A stretch of DNA of 64,000 nt from Chloroflexota bacterium (GTDB lineage: Bacteria; Chloroflexota; Anaerolineae; Aggregatilineales; Phototrophicaceae): positions 62,001 through 126,000 of the forward strand of contig WTGF01000111.1 of NCBI GenBank assembly GCA_011525385.1. The letters run 5' to 3'. Below are positions 10,101 to 18,696 of the stretch, in pieces (position 1 is the first letter of the stretch; the number at the start of each line of letters is the position of its first letter). The notes beneath the pieces are model-generated. The model searched no databases and was not told the DNA's origin. It saw nothing but the letters and a program-made list of their open reading frames with translations. The translations under genes were made by a program, and so were the position numbers.

Positions 10101-11040
10101 CCATTTCGATCAAGTAGCGCAGGTAGCTGTACTCATTGAAGCCGGCGGGCACGGCGAAAACCGGAATATGATACCCCTTGGGCGCAAGATCAATGTCGGT
10201 CATTTCAGCGATCTTGATGGAGTTGGCGAAGGCTTCGTCGATCAGGTTCGCTGGCGCGCCGTCGAAGGCCACCCGCATCTCGGCCGCGGATTTGAGGTAG
10301 TAGCTATTGAATGGCTCCATGCGCATCCGATCACGGTCGGATTTCAGCGCTGTCGTTTGAATACAGAGCAGCGTGTCGTGGGCATCGGAGTCGTGTTCGT
10401 GAACGTAGTGGACATCGTTGCTGGCGAGCAAACCCACCTTGCTGTGCCCGCTCTTGCGATAGTCAAAAAGCCAGCGATTCAGCCGATGTAGCTGCGGGAT
10501 GTCGTGCGCCTGCAATTCCAGGAAAAAGTTCTCGGCGCCGAATACGTCTTGATACCAACCGATCGTGTCGCGGGCAACTTGATCGTCCCCGTTCGCCACC
10601 AGGCGTGGAATCTCGGCTGCCAGGCAACCGCTGGTAGCGATGACGCCCTGGGCATGGGCCGACATGAAGTCTTTGTCAATGCGGGGTCGGTAATAGTGCC
10701 CCTCGAGCTGCGCGGCCGAGGCCATCTTCAGCAGGTTTTGATAGCCGGTCATGTCCTTAGCCAGCAGCAGCATATGATAGGGGCTGCGATCGAGGCGGGG
10801 ATCGCGATCGCGCATGGAGCGCGTCGCCAGATAGGCTTCCATGCCGACGACCGGCTTGATGCCGGCGTCGACGCAGGCGTTGTAGAAATCCATAACGCCG
10901 AACATGACGCCGTGATCGGTGATGCCAAGCGCGGGCATTTCCAGCTCCCGCGCTCGCTCGACCAGATCCTTGATCCTGCTCTGACCGTCAAGCAGAGAGA
11001 ATTCGGTATGCACATGAAGATGAACGAAGTCGCTTGTCAT
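7153..11040 (-). CDS. dnaE: DNA polymerase III alpha subunit (DnaE type)
   Basis: 1295 residues; the replicative polymerase. It starts with a PHP domain (HLHVHTEFSLLDG at 7-19, GITDHGVMFGV at 39-49) that keeps its metal-binding His residues. The polymerase palm carries PDIDLDYPDDRR at 407-418 with the catalytic Asp pair and KIDFLGL further on. Finger and helix-hairpin-helix regions, then an OB fold, follow. Between the OB fold and the last 85 residues lies an unusually acidic, low-complexity linker (about residues 1130-1208). The start is fixed by the conserved N-terminus, and an extended -10 promoter lies at 11087-11095. It is divergent from mutM. Confidence 0.97.
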   Translation of the reverse strand: MTSDFVHLHVHTEFSLLDGQSRIKDLVERARELEMPALGITDHGVMFGVMDFYNACVDAGIKPVVGMEAYLATRSMRDRDPRLDRSPYHMLLLAKDMTGYQNLLKMASAAQLEGHYYRPRIDKDFMSAHAQGVIATSGCLAAEIPRLVANGDDQVARDTIGWYQDVFGAENFFLELQAHDIPQLHRLNRWLFDYRKSGHSKVGLLASNDVHYVHEHDSDAHDTLLCIQTTALKSDRDRMRMEPFNSYYLKSAAEMRVAFDGAPANLIDEAFANSIKIAEMTDIDLAPKGYHIPVFAVPAGFNEYSYLRYLIEMGMEWRFGADWRADNVFTERIERELNIIHSMGFDSYFLIVWDLCQFARSVDIWWNVRGSGNASLVAYSLGITNINPIQNSLLFERFLNPGRVSMPDIDLDYPDDRRGEMIAYAARKYGEDKVAAIITFGTMGAKAAVRDVGRALDVDLGKINRAAAMIPQEARQKKIRDYVEANPELRTLYQEDAELTRVIDTAIELQGMTRHASTHAAGVIVADRPLVDYLPLHRITGKDPSGGALKAVTQFPMETAESIGLLKIDFLGLSTLTIMRKACELISRHRGINYNMDNIPYRHDSPISDEERLMLDDAFAMMGRAETIGVFQVESGGMQQMLRGMRPRVFDNIVAGISLYRPGPMEFIPAYNRRMHGEEEIELLHPRLEPILDETYGICVYQEQIMQIGGELFGYELGEADLMRRAVSKKKPDELNKHKAIFIERGPGNGIPADISGKIFDLIESFADYGFPKPHAADYAVITVQTAFLKCHYPEEYMTALLSVQRDDLGKVSTFLEECRRLNIRILPPDLNASQLDFDIETTADGGRAIRFGLAAVKNAGARALEELLAVRGDTPFADLMDFCQRLDMRQFGKRSLESLIKVGALDSFGPRSSLMAALDRIVSTSSNYHKDLEVGQLDMFGDKAELEVDLLDDLRGIEEYRPRELLKWEKELLGLYVTGRPVDRHRDIFERQNLHKIADLKRDGTPKPETVRIAGELTGVRKITTRNSDLMAILSLEDWHDSAEIIEIVLFPRVYAQVMTRFADLNSALADDETEKGLFEGEIVAVTGRFDDSRGDPQVIAEKVTIDFNSFSADGDMPIDMDDSLPVWAMVEEAPPQQDLSPESVGEAREDAAASDPEPISDETVQTAASEEPQPSDEGEPVKQGDEAEPEWTNGDDHLDMPGEAQKEESPPLTITVRLHASADEDKDRRKLSRIHNALVKYPGNDRFVIVIQRDEKSFPLNFPGLTTQVCTELCNDLQAIVGSPDLITVDSDL

Positions 11041-11063
11041 CTAGCTACCAACTGGAATCGATT

Positions 11064-11091
11064 TTGAAAAAACTGTGAACAGCCGTATTAT
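11064..11091 (+). promoter_or_regulatory. Candidate promoter for mutM
   Basis: TTGAAA (11064-11069, 5 of 6) and TATTAT (11086-11091, 5 of 6) are 16 bases apart, about 70 bases upstream of the mutM ATG. It overlaps the divergent dnaE -10 box, so the two promoters may compete. Confidence 0.45.
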
Positions 11092-11095
11092 AACA
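11087..11095 (-). promoter_or_regulatory. Extended -10 promoter for dnaE
   Basis: On the minus strand TGT precedes a perfect TATAAT (11092-11087). The start would be about 40 bases before the dnaE ATG. The possible -35 (TTGGAC, 16 bases upstream) is poor, as expected for an extended -10 promoter. Confidence 0.55.
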
Positions 11096-11162
11096 CCCAA
11101 GATACCATGTCCAACGAGTACATTTGACAAAATCATGAGGCGACCGAAAAAAGCGAGAAACG

Positions 11163-11990
11163 ATGCCTGAGTTACCCGAAGTTGAAACAGTTGTACGCGG
11201 ATTGCGCGAGCCGCTGGTCGGACGTACCATCATTGGCATGTGGCATGATTGGGACAAGACGCTTCACTCGCCGTCTCCCCAAGAGTTCGCGGCGCGGGTA
11301 GCTGGCCAGACGGTGCGCGGGATTGGACGACGCGCCAAATACATCTTGATCGAACTTGAACATGATGTGCTGGTGGTCCATTTGAAGATGTCCGGTCGCT
11401 TGTATGTAGCGTCCGCGGAAGACGTATACGATGCCGACAGGTGGGTGCATGTGCGCTTCGACCTGGACGGAGACAAGCAGTTGCGCTTTTCCGATGTGCG
11501 CAAGTTTGGCAAGGTCTACCTGACTGATGACCTGAGCCGCCTGCTAGGCCACCTGGGTCCGGAGCCGCTTGATCAATCATTCACGTTGGCGGGCTTTCGT
11601 GAAGGGCTTAAGGGACGCAGGCGTTCAATCAAGGCGCACTTGCTCGATCAGGAGATCGTGGCGGGTATCGGCAACATCTACGCCGATGAGGCGCTTTTTC
11701 GCGCGGGCATCCATCCCAATTGTATGGCGGGAGAACTGACGGACGAGGATGCCGAACTCTTGCATCTGACGATTCGCGACGCGCTGCTGGCCGGCATCAA
11801 ACACGAAGGCGCCAGCATAAATTGGTATCGCAAAGCGGATGGCGGCAAAGGCGAATCGCAAAACCACTTTTATGTCTATGGCCGTATGAACCTAGCATGT
11901 CGCAATTGCGGGGCGACGATCAACAAGATTCGCGTCGCTCAGCGCGGCACGCACTACTGCCCCAATTGCCAGCCGGAGCGGATATACTAA
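11163..11990 (+). CDS. mutM: Formamidopyrimidine-DNA glycosylase (Fpg)
   Basis: 275 residues, standard length. It excises 8-oxoguanine and formamidopyrimidines and nicks the strand by beta,delta-elimination. The mature N-terminus PELPEVE with the catalytic Pro2 and Glu3 is intact, which fixes the start. The C-terminal zinc finger has Cys246, Cys249, Cys266 and Cys269, and the preceding ADEALFRAGIHP segment is typical. It is divergent from dnaE. Its last 4 bases overlap the end of the convergent MBL-fold gene, so both stop codons share sequence. Confidence 0.96.
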   Translation: MPELPEVETVVRGLREPLVGRTIIGMWHDWDKTLHSPSPQEFAARVAGQTVRGIGRRAKYILIELEHDVLVVHLKMSGRLYVASAEDVYDADRWVHVRFDLDGDKQLRFSDVRKFGKVYLTDDLSRLLGHLGPEPLDQSFTLAGFREGLKGRRRSIKAHLLDQEIVAGIGNIYADEALFRAGIHPNCMAGELTDEDAELLHLTIRDALLAGIKHEGASINWYRKADGGKGESQNHFYVYGRMNLACRNCGATINKIRVAQRGTHYCPNCQPERIY

Positions 11991-12850
11991 GGGTTGCTGT
12001 AGGGAATCTCCAGGACATCGACGATCACATGGCCCTTGTCATTCCGGGTCAAGCGGCCGGCCGGTCTAGTCAAGTCGTGTGGAAACACCAGCAAAGCGCT
12101 TGTTTCCAGCGCCCAGGTTTGCCAGCGGCGTTTGGTTTCCAGGGTGACGAGCGGTTCGACATCGTAAGCGGTCATCCAGGCCAGCCGTTCCATGTGCACC
12201 GCCAAAGATGCCAGATCACAGACAAAGCCGGCATGTTGACCCATACTCTCCAGACGCAGGCTCATGTGGCCGGGCGTATGGCCCGGCGTCGCCAGGGCCT
12301 CGACGCCGGGCGCAATCGCGCAATCGCCTTCCAACAGGCGCAACTGGCCCGTCTGGTGGAGAGGCAGATAGTTGTCGATACTGTATGTGGCGCGGGTGCG
12401 CTCGTTGGGTTGGCAGGCGTCTTCGTATTCACGGCGCCTGACCAGGTATTCGGCATTGGGAAAAGCTGGCTCGCGTCGACCGGACGGGTCTATGCGAAAA
12501 TTGCCGCTGCAGTGATCATCGTGCAAGTGCGTATTAAAGACGATATCGATGTCGGCTGGCGAGACGCCGATCGCGGCCAGCCCGGCCTGAGTTCCGTCGC
12601 ACCCCGTCAGGGCGAAGCGCTTTTCTTGAGATTCGCTGAGGCAATTGCCAAAACCGGTATCGACGATGATGTTCAGCTCCCCAGCGCGGACCAACAGATT
12701 GTGATGCGCGAGCGGCACCAGTTGGCGATCGTCGGCATCCAGGTAGCGTGACCAGAGCACACGCGGCACCAAGCCGAAAATGCCGCCCGGATCCACCCAG
12801 GCTGTCGCGTCGTTGAATAGATAGATATCGATGTCGCCGACGGAAATCAT
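11987..12850 (-). CDS. MBL-fold metallo-hydrolase
   Basis: 287 residues from the ATG at 12850. The HLHDDH motif (108-113) is the metal-binding signature of the metallo-beta-lactamase fold, followed by GHTPGHMSL, which supplies a further His ligand, and a later C-terminal His region. These belong to the lactonase/glyoxalase II-like branch; the substrate is unknown. The longer reading frame up to 12949 overlaps secA by 82 bases and lacks conserved sequence, so I rejected it. The chosen start lies 17 bases after the secA stop, so it is probably the second gene of a secA transcript. Confidence 0.85.
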   Translation of the reverse strand: MISVGDIDIYLFNDATAWVDPGGIFGLVPRVLWSRYLDADDRQLVPLAHHNLLVRAGELNIIVDTGFGNCLSESQEKRFALTGCDGTQAGLAAIGVSPADIDIVFNTHLHDDHCSGNFRIDPSGRREPAFPNAEYLVRRREYEDACQPNERTRATYSIDNYLPLHQTGQLRLLEGDCAIAPGVEALATPGHTPGHMSLRLESMGQHAGFVCDLASLAVHMERLAWMTAYDVEPLVTLETKRRWQTWALETSALLVFPHDLTRPAGRLTRNDKGHVIVDVLEIPYSNP

Positions 12851-12867
12851 AATCTTCGGAAGCGAAC

Positions 12868-15672
12868 CTATGCGGTTTGCCACTTGCCCGAGGTCTGATC
12901 TTCGCGCAGGTGGCAGTGTTTGTATTTTTTGCCGCTCCCGCACCAGCAAGGCTGGTTGCGGCTGGGGCGTTTCTTGCTCTTGCGGACGGTCTGCTGCGCA
13001 GGACGCTCGCTATTGCCCATGAACAGATCCGGGCGGTATTCGCGGGTTTGACGGCGCTGCTGCGGACTCTGCACGACGGCGGGCTGCACCAGAAAGATAT
13101 TGCGCGATGCGATCTGTCGATAGGTGTCCTCGACAATGCGAAACATCTGGAAACCCTGGCGCTGATACTCGACCAACGGGTCCTTTTGCGCCACAGCTTG
13201 CAGACCGATGCCTTCTCGCAGGATATCGAGGTCGGTCAAATGACGCTGCCAGAAGTGATCAAGGGCGCGGATCACCGTTTGCCGTTCGGCGATCTCGGTC
13301 AAACCTTCGCGCGCTTCTTCCAACTGGGATTTCTTCTCTTCCAGCAGACCGCCCACGTGAAGGGAGATTGCTTTAGTCAGGTCTTCTTGTTCCAGTTCGT
13401 CGAGCGTATCCGCCGTGAGATCCGGGGGCAGCGGCAGTCCCTTGAGCGCCAATTGCTGAAACATGGCATCGACTTCCAGGTAGTCGCCGTTGTGATCGGC
13501 AGCATAGACTTCGTCCACCGACGCGGCCACTTGATCTTGGATCATCGCCAAGTAATCGGCGTGCAGCAGATCCGCGTCTTTTCCGAGCCAATCGAGGCGC
13601 TGCTTGTAAATGATCTCGCGTTGGCGGTTGACAACATCATCGTACTCGACCACTCGTTTGCGGATGTCGAAGTTGTGTCCTTCCACGCGGACTTGCGCCT
13701 GTTCGATGGATTTACTGATCATGCCATGCTGGATCGCTTCGTCTTCGGGGAAGCCGGCGGTTTTCATCAACCGTTTCACATTGTCGTTGGCGAAGCGCCG
13801 CATGAGGTCGTCATCGAGGCTTAGGTAAAAGCGGGACTGACCCGGGTCGCCTTGCCTGCCGGAGCGACCACGCAACTGGTTATCGATGCGGCGCGCTTCG
13901 TGACGCTCGGTACCCAGCACAAAAAGTCCGCCGGCGTCAAGCACCACCAGTCGGTCGCGCTCTACCGTCTTGGTCGCTTCGCCAAGCGCCTTGTTCCATT
14001 GCGTCCCGGTGGCGGCGGTCAGGTCGATGCCACCCCGGCGCAGCGCTTGCCGGGCCAAGCCTTCGGGATTGCCGCCGAGCAGAATATCGACGCCGCGGCC
14101 CGCCATATTGGTCGCGATGGTGACAGCGCCGGGGCGACCCGCCTGGGTGATGATCTCGGCTTCTTTTTCGTGCTGCTTGGCGTTAAGCACTTCGTGTTTG
14201 ATATCGGCCTTTTGCAGGTATTTGCTCAGGCGTTCGGAGGTTTCGACGGCGACCGTGCCGACCAGAATCGGTTGCTTGCGGACGTTGCGCTCGCGAATGG
14301 CCTCGACTATGGCGTTCCATTTCGCGGTTTCGTTGACATAAATCAGGTCGTCGTCGTCATCGCGAATGACTGGCTGATGCGTGGGTATGGGAATGACATC
14401 CAGTTCGTAGGTCTTCTCGAATTCTTCGGCTTCGGTGAGGGCGGTGCCGGTCATGCCTGCCAGTTTGTCATACATGCGGAAGAAGTTCTGGAAGGTGATA
14501 GTCGCCATGGTGATATTTTCCCGGCGGATCTGCACCCCTTCCTTGGCCTCGATGGCTTGGTGCAAGCCTTCGCTGAAGCGGCGACCGGGCATCAGGCGGC
14601 CGGTGAAGTCGTCGACGATGACCACTTCGCCGTTTTGGACGATGTATTCCTTATCGTTTTCATAGAGCGTTTGCGCGCGTAGACAGTTGTCGAGATAGGG
14701 CAGCATTTCCGCGTTGTCTGGATGATAGAGTTGGTTCAACCCCAGCGCATTCTCCACTTTTTCGACGCCCTGCTCCGTCAGATAGACGATGCGATCTTTG
14801 ATGTCGAGCACGAAGTCGCCGTCGGGCTCTTCGGCTTCGACACTGTCTTCGCTGCTCTTCTTGAGCCGTTTGACGATGGTCGCGAAGCGCCGGTAATAGT
14901 CGGATGGTTCGTCCGACGGCCCGGAGATGATCAGCGGCGTGCGCGCTTCATCGATCAGGATGTTGTCAACTTCGTCGACGATGGCGTAGCGCAGTTCCCG
15001 TTGAACCAGCCGGTCGTAGGACAAGACCATATTGTCGCGCAGATAGTCGAAGCCGAATTCGTTATTGGTCCCGTAGAGAATATCCGCTCGATAGGCATCT
15101 CGACGGCTGATCGGGCGCAGATATTGATAGCGCGCGTCATCGGAGATGAAGTCGGGATCAAAGAGGAAGGAGCCGCTATCGGGAAGACCGCCCGTGTTTT
15201 GAATGACGGCCGCTGAAAGGCCGAGCAAATGATAGATCGGTCCCATGATCTGCAAGCCGTGTTTGCTCAGATAGTCGTTGGGCGTCACCAGATGAGCGCC
15301 TTGGCCTTCCAGCGCATTGAGGTATAGCGGCAAAGTCGCGACCAGCGTCTTGCCCTCGCCCGTTTTCATTTCGGCGATGCGCCCCTCGTGCAGGACGATG
15401 CCGCCGATCATCTGTACGTCGTAATGACGCAAGCCGGTACTGCGCACGGAGGCCTCGCGCACGACGGCGAATGCTTCTACCATGATGTCTTCATAGCTGG
15501 CGCCGCTGGCCAACGTCGATTTGAATTCGGCGGTTTTCGCCTTTAACTGATCGTTGCTGAGCTTCTGGATCGCCGGTTCGAGCGCGTTGATTTGCTCGAC
15601 GGTTTCTTGATAGTCGGAAAGCGCCCGCTGCATCGGATCGCCGAAGATAGATTTGACTATGTTGCGGAACAT
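12868..15672 (-). CDS. secA: Protein translocase ATPase subunit SecA
   Basis: 934 residues. This motor drives preproteins through SecYEG. Walker A lies in EMKTGEGKT (about 101-109), DEVDNILIDEART is the DEAD-box region, and the second motor domain contains ATNMAGRGVDILLGG. The C-terminus ends in a zinc-binding SEC-C motif (CWCGSGKKYKHCH) used for SecB or lipid contacts. I prefer the ATG at 15672 because AGAGG lies about 4-5 bases before it; the ATG at 15684 lacks a site. A promoter lies just upstream at 15711-15719. Confidence 0.96.
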   Translation of the reverse strand: MFRNIVKSIFGDPMQRALSDYQETVEQINALEPAIQKLSNDQLKAKTAEFKSTLASGASYEDIMVEAFAVVREASVRSTGLRHYDVQMIGGIVLHEGRIAEMKTGEGKTLVATLPLYLNALEGQGAHLVTPNDYLSKHGLQIMGPIYHLLGLSAAVIQNTGGLPDSGSFLFDPDFISDDARYQYLRPISRRDAYRADILYGTNNEFGFDYLRDNMVLSYDRLVQRELRYAIVDEVDNILIDEARTPLIISGPSDEPSDYYRRFATIVKRLKKSSEDSVEAEEPDGDFVLDIKDRIVYLTEQGVEKVENALGLNQLYHPDNAEMLPYLDNCLRAQTLYENDKEYIVQNGEVVIVDDFTGRLMPGRRFSEGLHQAIEAKEGVQIRRENITMATITFQNFFRMYDKLAGMTGTALTEAEEFEKTYELDVIPIPTHQPVIRDDDDDLIYVNETAKWNAIVEAIRERNVRKQPILVGTVAVETSERLSKYLQKADIKHEVLNAKQHEKEAEIITQAGRPGAVTIATNMAGRGVDILLGGNPEGLARQALRRGGIDLTAATGTQWNKALGEATKTVERDRLVVLDAGGLFVLGTERHEARRIDNQLRGRSGRQGDPGQSRFYLSLDDDLMRRFANDNVKRLMKTAGFPEDEAIQHGMISKSIEQAQVRVEGHNFDIRKRVVEYDDVVNRQREIIYKQRLDWLGKDADLLHADYLAMIQDQVAASVDEVYAADHNGDYLEVDAMFQQLALKGLPLPPDLTADTLDELEQEDLTKAISLHVGGLLEEKKSQLEEAREGLTEIAERQTVIRALDHFWQRHLTDLDILREGIGLQAVAQKDPLVEYQRQGFQMFRIVEDTYRQIASRNIFLVQPAVVQSPQQRRQTREYRPDLFMGNSERPAQQTVRKSKKRPSRNQPCWCGSGKKYKHCHLREDQTSGKWQTA

Positions 15673-15710
15673 GGCGCCTCTCATGCTCGTTGAAGTATTG
15701 TTCGTAGACG

Positions 15711-15719
15711 ATTATATCA
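15711..15719 (-). promoter_or_regulatory. Extended -10 promoter for secA
   Basis: On the minus strand TGA precedes a perfect TATAAT (15716-15711). Transcription would begin near 15704, giving a leader of about 30 bases. This is the same TGATATAAT element seen upstream of rpsO. Confidence 0.6.
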
Positions 15720-15889
15720 TACTGGTTGAGACACTGAAGGACATCCGCCCCCCGCGATCAGCAGCGCGCGTCCCAATGAAACCATGCTCACGAAGCTGAA
15801 CGAGCGGCAATCGTCTATACGGATTGACGGGGCTTCCGGTTTTGGTGATAGACTCCCGGGTGTAGATCCCAGTGATAGCGACGGAAGCG
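15720..15889. other. Intergenic spacer with an unexplained open stretch and a hairpin
   Basis: No supported gene. On the minus strand about 60 codons run without a stop between the TVP38-type gene and the secA promoter, ending in a TAA inside the -10 box. It has no start codon with a ribosome binding site. CAAT and ATTG arms around 15810-15830 form a small bulged hairpin. It could be repeat debris or a decayed gene end. Confidence 0.25.
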
Positions 15890-16624
15890 CTATTCTTGGA
15901 CTTGTCTCCCGTATTGTTTAATCATTCGCGATATCGGCACCCGGAACAGGACCAAGACAAAGAAGGCGATGGCGGCGAGCAGGTAGAACAAGAGCAAGAG
16001 GTTCTGGTTCTGCGATGCCTCGGAGCCGATCAAGACAAAGAGCAGGGTCGGGAAGAGACCGCCGACGAAAGATACGACGATGTATACGGAGATGCGAATC
16101 TGGCTGAATCCGACAGCATAGCTGATGAAATCGTACACTGAAAACAGCAGAACACGCGCCGCCAGAAGTGACTTCCAATCGTTGAGATGGCGCTCATAGA
16201 ATTCATCGACCCGCGACATCGCGGCCGCGCCGACGAAACGACGCACGATAGGCCTGCCGAATACGCGGGCGATGATCACGTTGACAGTGCCGCCCAACAA
16301 TTCGCCCAACAGTGAATACAGCGTACCGGGAATAACGCCGAACAAGATGCCCGAGGCGAACTGAATCGGGCCCGCGGACAAGGGCGCGAAGGTGAATGTC
16401 AATGCCTTGATGCTGACAAAGATCAATGGCCCCCAGATACCCGCAGTTTTGATTGTCCTCTGCAATTCGTCGATGCCAATGGACTGAACAATGAAATAGA
16501 GGACGGTCAGCAGCGCGAGGAAAAGAGCTCCGCCAATCAGCAGGCTGCGTGAGGAAAACTCTTCTTGGGGATTGTCTTGCGCCAGTCTGCCTGACACCCC
16601 GTCCGGCTGAACCCGTTCATTCAT
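15890..16624 (-). CDS. TVP38/TMEM64 (DedA-like, VTT domain) membrane protein
   Basis: 244 residues with about six hydrophobic segments. The central part (FTFAPLSAGPIQFASGILFG, then LLGELLGGTVNVIIAR) matches the VTT/SNARE-associated domain of the TVP38/TMEM64/DedA superfamily, whose members act in lipid scrambling or envelope homeostasis. The activity of this protein is not known. The ATG at 16624 overlaps the last 8 bases of prs (the AATGAATGA junction), so translation is probably coupled to prs. The ATG at 16642 would overlap further and was rejected. Confidence 0.82.
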   Translation of the reverse strand: MNERVQPDGVSGRLAQDNPQEEFSSRSLLIGGALFLALLTVLYFIVQSIGIDELQRTIKTAGIWGPLIFVSIKALTFTFAPLSAGPIQFASGILFGVIPGTLYSLLGELLGGTVNVIIARVFGRPIVRRFVGAAAMSRVDEFYERHLNDWKSLLAARVLLFSVYDFISYAVGFSQIRISVYIVVSFVGGLFPTLLFVLIGSEASQNQNLLLLFYLLAAIAFFVLVLFRVPISRMIKQYGRQVQE

Positions 16625-17606
16625 TGAAAAGCGCACCCACACTTCTGCCTTCGTGCGCGCGCAGGATCACCTCGCCCAAGAGCGGCGCGATCGACAGAAC
16701 GGTCATATTGGGCAGCTTGCGATCTTCGGCAATCGGCAAGGTATTGGTGAAGATGATTTCACGCAGGTTCAAGCTGGCAAATCGTTGGTAGGCTTTGTCG
16801 GAGAAGAAGGGATGCGTGAAGGCGAAGAGCACGTCTTTGGCGCCGTAGTCGCGGACGACCTTGACCGCTTCGACGATGCTGCCGGCGGTGTTGACCTCAT
16901 CGTCGACCAGCAAAACGTTTTTGCCCTCGACGCTGCCGATCAGCGAGAGCGCTCGCGGACTCTCCGCATTGTCGACGCGGCGTTTTTCGACGAATGCCAG
17001 CGGTACGCCCAAGATCTGCGCCCAGTTGCGTCCTTTCTTGGCGAAGCCCAGGTCAGTCGCCACCACGACCAAATCGCTCAGCTCGCCAAGGCGCAGCCTG
17101 CGCAAGATATAGTCGCTCAAGAGGTGCAGGGCGGTGAGGGCATCGCCCGGGATGTTGAAGAAACCCTGGATTTGCCCGGAGTGCAGATCGACGGTCATGT
17201 AGCGATCGACGCCCGCGGTCTCGATCATATTAGCCACAAGGCGCGCGGAAATCGGTACGCGCGGTTGGTCTTTCTGGTCCGAGCGCGTATAGCTCATGTA
17301 GGGCACGACGAGATTGATCCGCCAGGCGGAATCGCGCTTGAGCGCATCAATCATGATGAGCATTTCCATGAAGTTTTCGTGTACGGGCGAGGCCATCGTC
17401 TGCACCAAATAGACGTCCTTGCCGCGTACGCTCTCCTCGAGCTTGATGAAGATGTTCTCGTTGGAGAAGACTTTGCGCGTATAGGCGCCCGGTTTGAGCC
17501 TGTATTCAGAAACGCTACAGATGTAATCAGTGATCTCTGCGCCAAGCGCCCGCGAGGCGCTGCCGGAGAAAATCTTCATCGAGCCAAAGCGCATGGTCGA
17601 TGACAT
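16617..17606 (-). CDS. prs: Ribose-phosphate pyrophosphokinase (PRPP synthetase)
   Basis: 329 residues. It makes PRPP from ribose 5-phosphate and ATP for nucleotide, His and Trp synthesis. Recognisable parts are the PYMSYTRSDQKDQPR flexible loop, ISARLVANMIETAG, VDLHSGQIQGFF and the PRPP-binding LLVDDEVNTAGS. Compared with textbook enzymes the catalytic loop is divergent (YTRSDQKDQPR rather than YARQDRKARPR), so this is a distant class I-like member. I chose the ATG at 17606, which has GGAAGAG upstream; an in-frame ATG at 17675 would add 23 unconserved residues. It is followed, with overlap, by the TVP38-type gene. Confidence 0.9.
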   Translation of the reverse strand: MSSTMRFGSMKIFSGSASRALGAEITDYICSVSEYRLKPGAYTRKVFSNENIFIKLEESVRGKDVYLVQTMASPVHENFMEMLIMIDALKRDSAWRINLVVPYMSYTRSDQKDQPRVPISARLVANMIETAGVDRYMTVDLHSGQIQGFFNIPGDALTALHLLSDYILRRLRLGELSDLVVVATDLGFAKKGRNWAQILGVPLAFVEKRRVDNAESPRALSLIGSVEGKNVLLVDDEVNTAGSIVEAVKVVRDYGAKDVLFAFTHPFFSDKAYQRFASLNLREIIFTNTLPIAEDRKLPNMTVLSIAPLLGEVILRAHEGRSVGALFNE

Positions 17607-17703
17607 CTGCTGCTCTTCCTGATGGACGTTGTTGACGTGCGCGGGGTTATATTTTGCGCCGGGAACTTTAGCCATGCTCTTGTTCTTGTCCGCCTTTCAG
17701 GTG

Positions 17704-18696
17704 CTATCTTCGCCGACGAAACTCAAGTTTTTGAAGGAGTTGGTCCACCGCACACTGGGGATCAATACGCTCCTGAACCATGTGCGTGATGATACCAGCA
17801 AATTCCTCCGCCGTGAAAGTGTCAAACAACCGTCCTTGCAAGGTTTCACGCAATCTGTACATGAACTCGGCGCGCAATTGCGTTGCCTGGAACGCGACCA
17901 GCAATCCATGTTTCTGCAGATAGCTGAAATGGCTTGCGATGCACTCGGCGAGATCCTTGACGCCCCTTTCCTCAATCGCGGAAGTTAGCACGATCGGCGG
18001 AACCCAGATCGGCTTGTCTCCCGCTTTGGCCTTGGTCGGGTGGCCAAGATCCAGCATCGCCTTCAAGGCGTTTTTCGCGCGCTCGGCGCCGGGCAAGTCG
18101 CTCTTGTTGACAACCAGAATATCGGCGATCTCCAGCAGGCCAGCTTTGTTCGCTTGCACATCGTCCCCGGCGCCGGGGGCTTGCACGACGATGGTTGTCG
18201 GAGAGAGCCCGGCGATATCAACTTCTGTTTGTCCAGCGCCGACAGTTTCCACGATGACGGTGTCAAAGCCGGCAGCGGCCAGCACACGAACGACGTCCTG
18301 CGTGCGCCATGCCAAGCCTCCCAGGCTGCCGCGGCTGGCCATACTGCGGATGAAAACGCCCTTGTCGCCGGCCAGCGCTTTCAGTCGTATGCGGTCTCCT
18401 AGCAGCGCGCCGCCGGTAAAGGGGCTGCTGGGATCGACGGCGACAATTGCAACGGTCCGACCGCCTTCGCGGTAAAGCTTGGTCAGCGCGGCTATGAGCG
18501 TACTTTTTCCGCTGCCGGGCGGTCCCGTTACGCCGATGATTTGACGGTCGTCAGCGTATGGAGACAGCTCTGCCAATTCCTCCGCCACGGCGTCGCGGTT
18601 GTTTTCGACCAGAGTCAGGAATCGTGACAAGGCGCGGCGATCCCCGGAGCGAATGCCCTCGAGATTCAAGTCGACTGATCGGCTGGCCGCGCGCAT
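17704..18696 (-). CDS. meaB: MeaB/ArgK-type GTPase, methylmalonyl-CoA mutase chaperone
   Basis: 330 residues. This G3E-family GTPase guards and reloads the adenosylcobalamin cofactor of methylmalonyl-CoA mutase. GPPGSGKST (58-66) is the P-loop, VDPSSPF is near 88-94, [11 protein letters not shown] (150-160) is switch/Walker B, and NKSD (197-200) is the guanine-recognition motif. The start at 18696 overlaps the end of the B12-binding subunit gene by 31 bases, so both are translated from one message. The GTPase lies with the small mutase subunit, while the large subunit is 15 kb away. Confidence 0.94.
   Translation of the reverse strand: MRAASRSVDLNLEGIRSGDRRALSRFLTLVENNRDAVAEELAELSPYADDRQIIGVTGPPGSGKSTLIAALTKLYREGGRTVAIVAVDPSSPFTGGALLGDRIRLKALAGDKGVFIRSMASRGSLGGLAWRTQDVVRVLAAAGFDTVIVETVGAGQTEVDIAGLSPTTIVVQAPGAGDDVQANKAGLLEIADILVVNKSDLPGAERAKNALKAMLDLGHPTKAKAGDKPIWVPPIVLTSAIEERGVKDLAECIASHFSYLQKHGLLVAFQATQLRAEFMYRLRETLQGRLFDTFTAEEFAGIITHMVQERIDPQCAVDQLLQKLEFRRRR

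Noticed and set aside
12851-12949. N-terminal extension of the MBL-fold protein into secA
   Set aside because: It reads the end of secA in another frame; conserved sequence starts at the ATG at 12850.
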